A DNA stretch of 64,000 bases from Hyphomonadaceae bacterium (lineage in GTDB: Bacteria; Pseudomonadota; Alphaproteobacteria; Caulobacterales; Hyphomonadaceae), in contig JALHLU010000005.1 of assembly GCA_022844345.1 (NCBI GenBank), positions 72,072 to 136,071 on the forward strand, in the 5' to 3' direction. The stretch's first letter is position 1. The number at the start of each line of letters is the position of its first letter. A program made the position numbers and the translations under genes. This document shows positions 10,001 through 17,486 of the stretch, piece after piece. A model generated the notes under the pieces. That model was not told the DNA's origin. It saw nothing but the letters and a program-made list of their open reading frames with translations, and made no database searches.

Positions 10001-10571
10001 CTCGCCCTCGCGCCTCACCGCATCGTCCGAACCGCCCGTCATGTCGCCCTTCGGCGAAGGCCGCGCGGAGAAGCTGCGGCGCGGAACGCTGATCCACACG
10101 CTCTTTGAAGTCCTGCCCACGATCCCCCCGAAGAATCGCTGGCGCGCCGCCGAAACCTTCCTGAAGAAACAGCTCGACCTCACCCCCGCGCAACGTACGG
10201 AAATGCTCGAAGCCGCCTTCGCCGTTCTGGACGATCCGCGCTTCGCCAACGTCTTTGCCGAGGGTGGCCGCCCCGAAGCCCCCGTGATCGGGGATCTGCC
10301 CTCAGGCGCGACCATCAACGGCCGGGTTGACCGGCTGGTGGTCACAAAGGCCGAAATCCTCGTGATCGACTACAAGACCGACCGACCCGCCCCCGCCTCC
10401 GTGGAAGGCGTCGGCGAGGCCTATATCGCGCAGATGGCCGCTTACAGGCATGTATTGTCGCAGCGCTGGCCAAACCGCCCGGTCCGTTGCCTGCTGGTAT
10501 GGACAGACGGCCCCCAACTCATGGAAATACCCTCGAAATTGCTGGATGGCGCGCTCAGCCGCTTGCGCTGA
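7050..10571 (+). CDS. addA: Double-strand break repair helicase-nuclease AddA
   Basis: 1173 residues, a UvrD-like SF1A helicase with a C-terminal RecB nuclease domain. Walker A ANAGSGKTK is at 33-41, motif II LLDEAQDTSP near 411-420, motif VI YVALTRAQDR near 884, and the nuclease motif VIDYKTD near 1105. It unwinds and degrades broken ends with AddB until a Chi-like site is met. The ATG at 7050 forms a 4-base overlap with the addB stop and is preceded by GAGG; in-frame starts further upstream lie inside addB. The gene is the last of the overlapping chain that starts at tsaE. Confidence 0.95.
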   Translation: MNTSSHTSWPEWEAALAGQAAAAEPRANAWVAANAGSGKTKVLIDRVARLLLSGAEPDSILCVTYTKAAASEMQDRLFARLGDWCVADDARLRKDLALLEGEKDFTDAYLGRARELFARALETPGGLRIETIHAFCGRLLRRFPLEAGIAPGFRELDDQDSEELWDEAFLALGARVVRGNPELVAAARTVAEAGGAGFDVLKRLDSHRGQIESALARPGGVHATIERLRIILGATTLSEAQLLDAAMSADLPRARLAAIAAAIPTKGATDAKLVDKLSAVLSDMDAAIRFDAYSSIIFTDKGELRKTPYTAAALKAVPSLADLFQTANPEGSEVTRIVEVSRLLAARRIFERSAALLHLAGPLLGDFERRKRALAGLDFDDLIESVSRLFDRSHAAEWVLWKLDGGIAHVLLDEAQDTSPAQWRILRHLTAEIFAGAGAVRKAQRTLFIVGDQKQSIYSFQGADPEHFLQEARDMHAAAEAAGAPFNTPSLAMSFRSVREVLGYVDDVFDPQHFSGGAPFSVQVPIESDYAPHTARRRDEPGCVELWPLDPPAGIDEPDPWDAPVDRVSESDAPVRLARQVAAFIAREIAAGAAVWEDGRQRPARPGDFLILVKRRTGGIFDAILQQLKARDIPVAGADRIHLLDSAPVQDVLNLVRFALTPTDDLTLAEILKGPFGAHTEGGDFPWLDDNDLFDLAIDRKGSLWDQLRAATSPRLAPVRAFLDDLLDRRHLPPFEFITHAMELGCGLPRPGWDLILSRFGGPAREPVSALLDRASGFDADQPPSLELFLAAIEASGGEVKRELSGPQDEVRVMTVHGAKGLQAPIVILPDTTSAPKLDTSGLFYTAEGLPVWVGPKGGDTPATAALRLDSNERALREHRRLLYVALTRAQDRLIVCGAWHGRSKDGRDKDSWYQLCDAGMQRLIAAGSATAADDALDGAARLVLRVGDPPPALGRASGAAITEASLPAWLRTPAPAETARRILSPSRLTASSEPPVMSPFGEGRAEKLRRGTLIHTLFEVLPTIPPKNRWRAAETFLKKQLDLTPAQRTEMLEAAFAVLDDPRFANVFAEGGRPEAPVIGDLPSGATINGRVDRLVVTKAEILVIDYKTDRPAPASVEGVGEAYIAQMAAYRHVLSQRWPNRPVRCLLVWTDGPQLMEIPSKLLDGALSRLR

Positions 10572-10656
10572 TCAACCGACCGTTTAGCGACTCTGCGTTG
10601 GATATTGGCCTTCGCCTGCCTACCTAGGCGGTACGATCAGTTCAGGAACCGCCACC

Positions 10657-11007
10657 ATGGCCGTAGCTTCCATCACAGACGACACCTTCGACAGCGAAGT
10701 GCTGGCCGCCGACACCCCGGTGGTCGTCGATTTCTGGGCCGACTGGTGCGGCCCCTGCAAACAGGTCGCCCCCACCTTCGAGGCCCTCGCCGAAGAGCTT
10801 GGCGGCAAGGTCAAGATCGTGAAGCTCAACATCGACGATCATCCGCTCTCAGCCCAGCGTTTCGGCGTGCGCGGCCTGCCCACCTTCATGGTCTTCCAGG
10901 GCGGCCAGGTCACAGCCACTCACCTCGGCGCGATGAACAAGGCGCGCATGATCGAATGGATCAAACAGTCCGCGCCCTCCGCGGACGAAGAACAAGGGAA
11001 AATCTGA
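10657..11007 (+). CDS. trxA: Thioredoxin (CGPC active site)
   Basis: 116 residues, one thioredoxin domain with no signal peptide, so cytoplasmic. The active site WCGPC has its cysteines at 31 and 34, and the cis-proline loop GLPTF is present. It reduces protein disulfides using thioredoxin reductase. It sits 85 bases after addA, the usual place for trxA in this lineage, and may have its own promoter in that gap. The stop is separated from the second thioredoxin gene by one base, so the two form a pair. Confidence 0.95.
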   Translation: MAVASITDDTFDSEVLAADTPVVVDFWADWCGPCKQVAPTFEALAEELGGKVKIVKLNIDDHPLSAQRFGVRGLPTFMVFQGGQVTATHLGAMNKARMIEWIKQSAPSADEEQGKI

Positions 11008-11008
11008 C

Positions 11009-11341
11009 ATGGCGCTCGCCGAAGTCACCGACGACACTTTCGAAGCTGAAGTCCTCAAGGCCTCCGGCCCCGTGGTCGTGGACCTGTGGGCCGAATGGTG
11101 CGGCTCGTGCAAACAGATGATGCCCGCCTACGAACAACTCGCGCAGGAATTCGAAGGCAAGGCCAAGCTTGTGAAATTCAACGCCGACGAAAACCCGATG
11201 ACGCCCGGCCAGTTCGGCGTCCGCGGCCTGCCCACGCTGCTGATCTTCCAGGACGGCAAGCTCCTTTCGATGAAGACCGGCGCGATGACCAAGGCGAAGC
11301 TTGCCGAATGGATCACGCAGACGGCGCCGTCTGTCGCCTGA
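11009..11341 (+). CDS. Second thioredoxin, tandem paralogue with CGSC active site
   Basis: 110 residues and clearly related to the preceding thioredoxin: both begin with a short leader then VTDDTF or ITDDTF, and both have PVVVD before the active site. Here the redox motif is WCGSC (cysteines 31 and 34), with Ser in place of the usual Pro between the cysteines. In thioredoxins the residues between the cysteines tune redox potential, so this copy may work at a different potential or on other substrates; that is inference. The cis-Pro loop GLPTL is intact. A strong terminator follows. Confidence 0.9.
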   Translation: MALAEVTDDTFEAEVLKASGPVVVDLWAEWCGSCKQMMPAYEQLAQEFEGKAKLVKFNADENPMTPGQFGVRGLPTLLIFQDGKLLSMKTGAMTKAKLAEWITQTAPSVA

Positions 11342-11379
11342 TCACTGAACCGCCGGCCAGCAGCGAACATCCAACACCA

Positions 11380-11411
11380 CCCCTCGCTCTCACCGGCGAG
11401 GGGTTTTTTTT
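11380..11411 (+). terminator. Rho-independent terminator after the thioredoxin pair
   Basis: Eight-base stem (11380-11387 with 11396-11403: CCCCTCGC / GCGAGGGG), eight-base loop, then eight T residues (11404-11411). It lies 38 bases after the second thioredoxin stop and ends the tsaE-to-thioredoxin transcription direction. Confidence 0.92.
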
Positions 11412-11449
11412 GTTTGCGGCTTTGGCCCGCGTCCAACCGCAACAAGTCG

Positions 11450-11467
11450 CGTCCTTCGACGGGCTCA
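11450..11467. repeat. Solitary half-copy of the palindromic intergenic repeat
   Basis: Matches the first 18 bases (from the C at position 4) of the 31-base unit found at 12635 and 36807 with one difference (CGTCCTTCGACRGGCTCA). It lacks the second half and any nearby inverted partner, so it may be a decayed copy or chance. Confidence 0.35.
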
Positions 11468-11613
11468 CAGACCCCCGACTGTAGGAAACCACCCTTTCAA
11501 ATCCGTAGGAAACCCAGAAACAAAACCCCAACCTATCAGAGCCTGCGCCCTGAATTTGTAGGATGGAGCCGCCGCAATTCGGCCGGGCCGGAGGCGCGCA
11601 TATACTCATCCCC

Positions 11614-12489
11614 ATGCAGGCCGAAGCGACAGCACGCCAACATGACGCCCACTGGTTCCGCGCCGGTGAGTGGCTCACGGCCGCGTTGCGCCGCACCAAC
11701 GCCGCGCCGGACCAGCTCACGCGTCTCCAGGCCATGCACATCAAGCGCCTCATCTGCCTGTTCGAGTTTGCGCTGCGCCGCCTCATCCTGCTCGCCGCCC
11801 TCGCGATCGAGCTTGAACGCACGCCGCCAAGGCCGCGCCGGTCCCCGCCCCACGACAAAGCCGTCAGGCGATCCGGCGCGAGGCGAACACCGATCCGCCT
11901 CTACGCTTTCGGTTCGCGCGCATCACATGCACACGCACACGCCGCCGCTTCAGCAGAGCCCAACGCGGCGCATGACAAAGGCCCGCGCAAGCCGCGCTTC
12001 CACATTGGCCAGGCCGACTGCCTGACCCAGGGCAGCGCGCCCGCCCGCGCATCGCAAACCCGGCGCCCTCACCGCGAAACATCCGGCGCAACCGAAAGCT
12101 TCGACATCGACGAGCCGCCGCCCGAACTCCTGCCGCCCGAGCTGCGCCTTCAAGTGTGTGTCGCGAGGCCGGCAGCCGCGCCCGTCGCGCAAGGCGAAGC
12201 GCCTGCCCCCGCAACTGCCGCCGCGCCGCCGGCCATCCTCACGAAGCAGCAGATGCTCGCACGCCTCGCCGCCCTCGCGGCGCTGATCGCAAATCCATCC
12301 GCCGCCATCCGCCGCGCCGCCCTCGCGCTCGCCCGAAACCAGGAACTGACGCGCCACATCGCGCGCCTGGAATTCATCCGGCCGAAAGGCGTGATGCGCT
12401 TCTCGGTCCACGAGTACACCCGCGTCCTGCTGCCCCTTCACAAGGAGCTGCGCCGCGTCACCCGCGAGCTGACCCATGACTCAAGCTGA
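11614..12489 (+). CDS. Hypothetical protein, Ala/Arg/Pro-rich
   Basis: 291 residues; I do not recognise a family. The N-terminal third has a hydrophobic helix (about residues 38-68, with LICLFEFALRRLILLAALAI). The middle (70-175) is low-complexity and rich in Arg, Pro, His and Ala. The C-terminal part (about 200-291) is predicted helical and basic, ending near HKELRRVTRELTHDSS. Codon use follows the GC-rich third-position pattern of its neighbours, which supports real coding. The ATG at 11614 lacks a clear ribosome binding site; an earlier in-frame start at 11563 is possible. No functional partner is adjacent. Confidence 0.55.
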   Translation: MQAEATARQHDAHWFRAGEWLTAALRRTNAAPDQLTRLQAMHIKRLICLFEFALRRLILLAALAIELERTPPRPRRSPPHDKAVRRSGARRTPIRLYAFGSRASHAHAHAAASAEPNAAHDKGPRKPRFHIGQADCLTQGSAPARASQTRRPHRETSGATESFDIDEPPPELLPPELRLQVCVARPAAAPVAQGEAPAPATAAAPPAILTKQQMLARLAALAALIANPSAAIRRAALALARNQELTRHIARLEFIRPKGVMRFSVHEYTRVLLPLHKELRRVTRELTHDSS

Positions 12490-12845
12490 CCCCAACGCAC
12501 CGCCATCCCACCAACTCGCAGCCACCTGCGAGATCGTGGACCTGCGCCCAGTTTGCTGGAAGGAGAAAAAATGACAGCTCACCTTGTTCGCGAATGGCGA
12601 AGGGGTTCTCTCGACCGCGCACAGTCGCTCACACGCCTCGTCCTTCGACAGGCTCAGGATGAGGCTAGGTGGTCGCCGCCCTGTGCCAACTCGCCGCCGC
12701 CCAATAGGCCTCATCCTGAGCCTGTCGAAGGACGAGGCCGTGCTCACCTGCCCCGCACCAACGCCCACACCCTTGAACCCCCTCCCAACTGATGCAATGC
12801 AGCACGACGCTTGCATCCCAGACCGACAAAACCCCGGGGACTTCA
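12490..12845. other. Gene-free interval with palindromic repeat pair
   Basis: 356 bases between the hypothetical protein and the CitE-like gene. Several short open frames cross it, but they run through the inverted repeat and lack family similarity, so I call none of them. The only structured element is the repeat pair at 12635-12738. The promoter of the lyase gene is presumably in the last 100 bases. Confidence 0.6.
12635..12738. repeat. Perfect 31-base inverted repeat pair (REP-like element)
   Basis: Unit 1 spans 12635-12665 and begins gcctcgtccttcgacagg; unit 2 spans 12708-12738 and is its exact reverse complement. A 42-base spacer separates them. A related pair lies at 36807-36892, and both right-hand units are followed by the same bases (CGTGCTCAC). 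The transcript could fold into a long hairpin. This pattern fits the dispersed palindromic intergenic repeats common in alphaproteobacterial genomes. Confidence 0.85.
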
Positions 12846-13904
12846 ATGAGCACGAGAACACCGCGCCAGTTCTTCAAGCCGCTGGCGATTGGCGCGCCGG
12901 AACCGATGCGCGACCTGCCCGTGCGGCTCGAGCGCATGATCCATTTCGTGCCGGGCCATAACGAGAAGGTTCGTTCCAAGACTCCCGAGATGGCCGCAAA
13001 GGTCGACGTCATTCTGGCGAACCTTGAGGACGCCATCCCCTCGGACGCGAAAGACGCCGCCCGCGCCGGCGCGATCCAGATGGCGAACATGCTCGACTGG
13101 AAGGGCCAGGGCACGGGCCTGTGGACGCGCGTCAATCCGCTCAACTCGCCCTGGTTCCTCGACGACGTGACCGAGATCGTCACCAAGGCCGGCAACGTGT
13201 TCGACGTTATCATGCTGCCGAAGGTCGAAGGCCCGTGGGACATCCACTACGCCGACCAGCTGGTCGCCCAGCTTGAAGCGAAAGCCGGCGTCTCCCGCCC
13301 CATCCTCTTCCACGCCATCCTCGAAACCGGACAGGGCGTCGCCCTCGTCGAGGATATCTGCCTCGCCTCCCCCCGCATGCAGGGCATCAGCCTTGGCCCG
13401 GCCGACCTCGCCGCCAACCGCGCGATGAAGACCACCCGCGTCGGCGGCGGCCACCCGATGTATAAAGTGATCGAGGACCCGCACGCAGACGCCGCCGCCC
13501 CGCGCGCCGCCGCGCAGCAGGATCCGTGGCACTACACGCTCGGCAAGATGGTGGATGCCTGTGTGCAGGCCGGCATCAAGCCCTTCTATGGCCCCTTCGG
13601 CGACATCGCCGACCTCGCCGCCTGCGAACAGCAGTTCAAGAACGCCTACCTGATGGGCTGCGCCGGCGCCTGGTCGCTGCACCCCGGCCAGATCGACATC
13701 GCCAAGCGCGTCTTCTCGCCTGAACCCGCCGAAGTGAAGTTCGCCCTGCGCATCCTCGAAGCCATGCCCACCGGCGCCGGCGTCGTCATGCTCGACGGCA
13801 AGATGCAGGACGACGCCACCTGGAAACAGGCCAAGGTCATCGTCGACCTCGCCAAGCAGGTCGCGGCGAAGGACCCGGAGATGGCGAAGGCTTACGGACT
13901 GTAG
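12846..13904 (+). CDS. HpcH/HpaI aldolase / citrate lyase beta-like CoA-ester lyase
   Basis: 352 residues of the CitE/malyl-CoA lyase superfamily, cytoplasmic TIM-barrel enzymes that cleave or form C-C bonds of acyl-CoA esters with Mg2+. Visible motifs are [11 protein letters not shown] (about 52-62), the substrate-binding RVNPLNS (about 94-100), PKVE, the metal ligand region ILETGQG and GPADLAA. It is longer than CitE (about 290) and nearer in size to malyl-CoA and methylmalyl-CoA lyases. Nothing nearby identifies the substrate. The ATG at 12846 is chosen because the protein family region starts soon after; an upstream start at 12792 would add 18 unrelated residues. Confidence 0.8.
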   Translation: MSTRTPRQFFKPLAIGAPEPMRDLPVRLERMIHFVPGHNEKVRSKTPEMAAKVDVILANLEDAIPSDAKDAARAGAIQMANMLDWKGQGTGLWTRVNPLNSPWFLDDVTEIVTKAGNVFDVIMLPKVEGPWDIHYADQLVAQLEAKAGVSRPILFHAILETGQGVALVEDICLASPRMQGISLGPADLAANRAMKTTRVGGGHPMYKVIEDPHADAAAPRAAAQQDPWHYTLGKMVDACVQAGIKPFYGPFGDIADLAACEQQFKNAYLMGCAGAWSLHPGQIDIAKRVFSPEPAEVKFALRILEAMPTGAGVVMLDGKMQDDATWKQAKVIVDLAKQVAAKDPEMAKAYGL

Positions 13905-13931
13905 GGTGCATTGAGCGAAGTGAAATGCACC
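13905..13931. terminator. Hairpin between convergent genes
   Basis: Inverted repeat GGTGCATT (13905-13912) and AATGCACC (13924-13931) with an 11-base loop, immediately after the lyase stop and before the end of the converging gene. There is no T-run, so it is either a weak bidirectional terminator or a copy of a small intergenic palindrome. Confidence 0.45.
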
Positions 13932-13977
13932 TTCGGCGCCCCACATACGAATGTGGACTTGTGCCGCTCAATCCGAC

Positions 13978-14898
13978 CTAAGGCTCCTCAAGGCCATAGA
14001 CATCATCGCTGGCGTCAATCCGCCAGTGCCATGAACCCTTGCGATCGGGAAACGGAATCACATCCACGCGGATGCAAGCGTAGGGGCGCGTGGGCTGGTT
14101 GTCGGCGTCACGTCCGTGGATCGGCCAAAGCTTCGTGCAGTCAGACTTCAGGCACCAGCATGCCTCGGCGGCCTCATGATCGCGAGACGAAGATCGATAT
14201 CCCAAAATGCGCAGCTCCTTCACGGCGCCGCGCTTGAGCCCCGCGAACGCAGTACTCTCACGCGTCAACAACTGCTCGGCCTGATAGGCATTGCCGATGA
14301 TGTCCGTGAGGTCAGCCGCATCGCCCCTCCGCATCGCCGCCTCGAACTGAATTGCAAGATCTGCCGCGAACTCGGCAATGAGGCCCTCCGGTTCCGCTAA
14401 TGTGAGATCCCCACCCTTCGCCCCCGGCAGTCGCCGCTTGATCCCCGCCGGCTTCATCCCCGCGTGAGTCATAAACACAAGAAACGGCCCTTTCGGCTCA
14501 AGGCATCCCAGCGTGCGTCCATGCAGGCTGATCCCCGGCGAGCGCAGCAGGCCTGTCAGCAGATCCTCTTCCGCCACCGCGCAATCGGCGACACGGCCGG
14601 TGAACGTGCCCGTCCATGCCCCGCCGACATCACCCTTCCCATCGACATAGCCACCGATGGAATTGCTGTTCAAGCCATAGATCGCGTCCGCATCCACATT
14701 CAGCCGCTCGCCCGAATAGATCGCCTCGACGCTGACGCACTTGCCCATCCACGCCGCCGGATCGGCGGCGATGGCGGCAACAGTCGCCTTCTCGGAATTG
14801 GTCGGCGCGCAGACACGCGGCGCCCCGGCCGGCGGCTGGGCATGCGTCGCCGACGCAAGACCCAGAGCGAGGACAATGATCAGGGCGGCGTGCTTCAT
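13978..14898 (-). CDS. Hypothetical secreted protein
   Basis: 306 residues with a clear Sec signal peptide (hydrophobic residues about 4-18, cleavage after THA). The mature part is Cys-containing (Cys at the starts of VCAPTN, KCVSVEA, DCAVAEE, GCLEPKG and later CWCLKSDC), which suggests disulfides in the periplasm. I do not recognise the family. An early segment (AWMGKCVSVEAIYSG) resembles the start of an OB-like fold found in small exported proteins, but this is weak. The ATG at 14898 is used; a TTG two codons earlier is possible. It is followed upstream on the same strand by a DUF1287 gene 32 bases away. Confidence 0.7.
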   Translation of the reverse strand: MKHAALIIVLALGLASATHAQPPAGAPRVCAPTNSEKATVAAIAADPAAWMGKCVSVEAIYSGERLNVDADAIYGLNSNSIGGYVDGKGDVGGAWTGTFTGRVADCAVAEEDLLTGLLRSPGISLHGRTLGCLEPKGPFLVFMTHAGMKPAGIKRRLPGAKGGDLTLAEPEGLIAEFAADLAIQFEAAMRRGDAADLTDIIGNAYQAEQLLTRESTAFAGLKRGAVKELRILGYRSSSRDHEAAEACWCLKSDCTKLWPIHGRDADNQPTRPYACIRVDVIPFPDRKGSWHWRIDASDDVYGLEEP

Positions 14899-14930
14899 CG
14901 CCAAGGGCTAGCACGCCAGCGGCGGCTCCG

Positions 14931-15548
14931 TCAGCTCCAGCTGTCGAACCGGAACCAGCCCTTCATCGGCCAGTCGAACAAGCATGGTTCTTCCTGCGTA
15001 CCCGCGCCGATATTGTGGGCGATCAGCGGCTGGCCACCCTGCATCTTTCGGGTCACGACGCCGATATGAGGCAGGCCACTTCCCGAAAGTCGCCAGCTCA
15101 CAATATCGCCCGCGCGATAATCCGCGGCGCTGGTGCTGATGGTCTTCGCCCCACCCTTCCGCCTGAACAGCGTTTCGAGGTTGGGCACTCGGCGATGGTC
15201 GATATTGGGATCCGGCTTGGTGAGGCCCCACATCTTCGGATAGGCGCTGAAGTTCGCGCGCATGTCCTCGTGCACTTCCACCTGCAGGTCCACGCCCGCA
15301 TGACGGAAAGCGCGGATCACCGTGTCGGTGCACACGCCCCGATCATCCGCCACGTCGCCGCCGGGATAGACCAGCTTCACATAGGCGGGATCATAAACCT
15401 CCGCCTTCTGCGCCCGCAGTTCGCCGCCCATGGCGACCTTGATGGGGAAAGCGACATCCTGCCCGGCCGGCTGTGCAATCCCGCGCGGGGCAAACAGCAA
15501 TGTCCCCGCGATTGCAAGGAACAACCGGCGATGCACAAGTCCAGACAT
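14931..15548 (-). CDS. DUF1287 family exported protein
   Basis: 205 residues with a signal peptide (hydrophobic 8-22, ending RGIAQ). Conserved DUF1287 blocks are visible: DPAYVKLVYPGGDVADDRGVCTD in part, IRAFRHAGVDLQ, VHEDMRANF, NIDHRRVPNL, GDIVSWRLS and LPHIGVV. The Cys of GVCTD and the His of LPHIG are the likely catalytic pair of a papain/NlpC-like fold; that role is inferred, since the family is uncharacterised to my knowledge. The start at 15548 has AGGGGG eight bases upstream, better than an upstream start at 15575. That ribosome binding site lies inside a hairpin (see 15554-15582). Confidence 0.82.
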   Translation of the reverse strand: MSGLVHRRLFLAIAGTLLFAPRGIAQPAGQDVAFPIKVAMGGELRAQKAEVYDPAYVKLVYPGGDVADDRGVCTDTVIRAFRHAGVDLQVEVHEDMRANFSAYPKMWGLTKPDPNIDHRRVPNLETLFRRKGGAKTISTSAADYRAGDIVSWRLSGSGLPHIGVVTRKMQGGQPLIAHNIGAGTQEEPCLFDWPMKGWFRFDSWS

Positions 15549-15553
15549 GAAGA

Positions 15554-15582
15554 CCCCCTGATATCGCTTGGACATCAGGGGG
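15554..15582 (-). promoter_or_regulatory. Hairpin enclosing the DUF1287 ribosome binding site
   Basis: A nine-base perfect inverted repeat, CCCCCTGAT at 15554-15562 and ATCAGGGGG at 15574-15582, with an 11-base loop. On the minus-strand transcript the 3' arm contains AGGGGG and ends five bases before the ATG at 15548. The fold would hide the ribosome binding site. It is not followed by a T-run, so a terminator is less likely. Confidence 0.55.
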
Positions 15583-15638
15583 CCATTCGATTGCGGCGGA
15601 GGATCGACCGAAACCCGGCGGGCTGCGGTCAGCCTGTA

Positions 15639-16301
15639 CTAGCCGAGCTTCTTGATCACGCCGAAATGCGTCAGCAGGATCAGCGCGCCGCCAGCGATCG
15701 TGATGATGCTGCCGGCCGACAGGATGCCGCCCACGCCGCTGAACGCCATCATGTCGCCGAAGAGGCGCGGCAGGAACATGTTGCCAATGAGCGGCAGCAC
15801 GATCGGCCCGCCAGCGGCAAACGCTCCGACAGCCAGACGCGCCGTCGGCGTCAGCTTGTGGTTGGTGAGTTCGAAGTAGATCAGCGCGCCCGCGGCGATC
15901 GGGATGAAGAACAGCAGCGCGTAGAAGAAGCCCGCCATTCCCATGACGCCCATCGGTCCGCCGCCGATCATCTGGATCGCACTGAGATAACCGCCAATCA
16001 GCGAACCGAGGATCACGATCCCGGCCCAGATAACATTCGGCTTAGCCAGGATGTTCTTCACGTTCGGATCCGCTGCGATCTTCGACATGTCGATGCTCGC
16101 GCCGGGCGGAGGAGCCGCTGCCGCCACGGCGAAGATGTCCTTCGCATTGGATCCATCGGCGACGTAGTCGACCTCGTCACCCGCCTTCAGCGGAGCGGGA
16201 CTCTTGTTGTCCGATGCCGTGAACGCATAACGGCTGCCGTCCTCGCCATTGATGACGCCCGTACCTGCGGCCGGATCGAAGCCCAGAACCTTGCCCTTCA
16301 T
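15639..16301 (-). CDS. Membrane protein with N-terminal cold-shock-like domain
   Basis: 220 residues. The first 60 (MKGKVLGFDPAAGTGVINGEDG..) look like a cold-shock/OB-type nucleic-acid-binding domain: short strand, Gly-rich turn, then a region ending DEVDYVADG. Four or five hydrophobic helices follow from about residue 90 to the end. Similar 'cold shock-like plus transmembrane' proteins exist, but their function is unknown to me. The ATG at 16301 has GAGGGG seven bases before it. It is divergent from motA, and the 224 bases between them carry both promoters. Confidence 0.7.
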   Translation of the reverse strand: MKGKVLGFDPAAGTGVINGEDGSRYAFTASDNKSPAPLKAGDEVDYVADGSNAKDIFAVAAAAPPPGASIDMSKIAADPNVKNILAKPNVIWAGIVILGSLIGGYLSAIQMIGGGPMGVMGMAGFFYALLFFIPIAAGALIYFELTNHKLTPTARLAVGAFAAGGPIVLPLIGNMFLPRLFGDMMAFSGVGGILSAGSIITIAGGALILLTHFGVIKKLG

Positions 16302-16525
16302 GGATTGCCCCTCAGCTTGCCCACGTTGCTGAAACAGTTAGCAAAATTCGGCCTCTCGCGCAAACGCGAGTTGGAGGAACGCCCTCGCCCAGCAACGATC
16401 TCCTCGTGCCGCCCGCGACCTTAACCGCGCATGAACCCTTTTTTGTCGCGGCGCCAAACGGCCCGTTAAGCTTGATCGTGCATAAACGCGACAACGCAAA
16501 ATGCGCCTGACGGCAGGGTCGAGTT

Positions 16526-17389
16526 ATGTTCCAGATCATCGGGATTGTGGTCGTCTTCGTGATGGTCTTCGGCGGCTTCATGCTCGCCGGCGGCCATTTC
16601 GACGTGATCATCAAGGCCGCGCCGTTCGAGATGATGATGATCGGCGGCGCCGCCGTCGGCGCCTTCCTGATCGGCAACTCGTTCAAGACCGTGATGGCCT
16701 CGCTCGGTGGCTTCGGCAAGATCATGGGTGGCTGCAAGTGGAAGGCGAAGGACTATACTGACCTGCTCAGTCTCTTGTTCATATTGACCAAGACAATGAA
16801 GACCAAGGGCGTTGTGGCGATCGAACAGCACATCGAGAACCCCAAAGAATCCACGATCTTCCAGAACTACCCCAAGATTCTGAAGGACCACTTCGCCACC
16901 GATCTCATCTGCGACACGCTGCGCATGATGACGATGAACCTCGAAGACCCGCACCAGGTCGAGGATTCGATCGACAAGCAGATCGAGAAACACCATCACG
17001 AGGCCCACAAGGCCAGCCACGCCATGCAGAACATGGCCGACGCCCTGCCCGCGCTGGGCATCGTGGCCGCCGTGCTCGGCATCATCAAGACCATGGGCGC
17101 GATCTCCCAGCCGCCTGAATATCTGGGCCAACTGATCGGCTCTGCGCTCGTCGGTACATTCCTCGGCGTGTTCCTCGCCTATGGCTTCGTCGGCCCATTC
17201 GCCGCCCGCATGGGGCAGGTGATCGACGAGGAAGGACAGTTCTACAAGATCATCAAGGACGTGCTCGTCGCCCACCTGCACGGCAACGCCGCCCAGGTTT
17301 CCGTCGAGCTCGGCCGCGGTCAGGTCCCCTCCGACAGCCAGCCTTCCTTCGCCGAACTCGAAGAGGCGCTCAACGCCGTCACGGTTTAG
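16526..17389 (+). CDS. motA: Flagellar motor stator protein MotA
   Basis: 287 residues, the normal MotA length, with four membrane segments (two near the N-terminus, two at about 170-190 and 205-230) and a large cytoplasmic loop. The prolines that matter for torque are seen in DALPALGIVAAVLG and FVGPFAARM. MotA pairs with MotB to form the proton-driven stator. motB is not next to it, as is usual in Caulobacterales. The ATG is preceded by AGGG. A long hairpin lies after the stop. Confidence 0.95.
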   Translation: MFQIIGIVVVFVMVFGGFMLAGGHFDVIIKAAPFEMMMIGGAAVGAFLIGNSFKTVMASLGGFGKIMGGCKWKAKDYTDLLSLLFILTKTMKTKGVVAIEQHIENPKESTIFQNYPKILKDHFATDLICDTLRMMTMNLEDPHQVEDSIDKQIEKHHHEAHKASHAMQNMADALPALGIVAAVLGIIKTMGAISQPPEYLGQLIGSALVGTFLGVFLAYGFVGPFAARMGQVIDEEGQFYKIIKDVLVAHLHGNAAQVSVELGRGQVPSDSQPSFAELEEALNAVTV

Positions 17390-17452
17390 GGCCGTGACAG
17401 TCTAGGGCGGTCGCCGGCAGAATTTGTAGAGTAGCGTAAAGCTTATGCATCA

Positions 17453-17478
17453 CGACCCGGCTCCCACGAGCCGGGTCG
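17453..17478. terminator. Bidirectional hairpin between motA and the M16 peptidase gene
   Basis: Eleven-base perfect stem (17453-17463 with 17468-17478, CGACCCGGCTC / GAGCCGGGTCG) with a four-base loop, located between two convergent genes. T-runs are poor on both sides, so it may stop transcription weakly or protect 3' ends. Confidence 0.7.
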
Positions 17479-17486
17479 CTTGCGTT

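Noticed and set aside
12553-12961. Overlapping open frames through the 31-base inverted repeats
   Set aside because: They read across the palindromic repeat and into the lyase gene, have no ribosome binding sites of note and no family features.
16302-16525. Possible CtrA sites (TTAA-N7-TTAA) before motA
   Set aside because: Only isolated TTAA or TTAACC half-sites are seen; no properly spaced pair.
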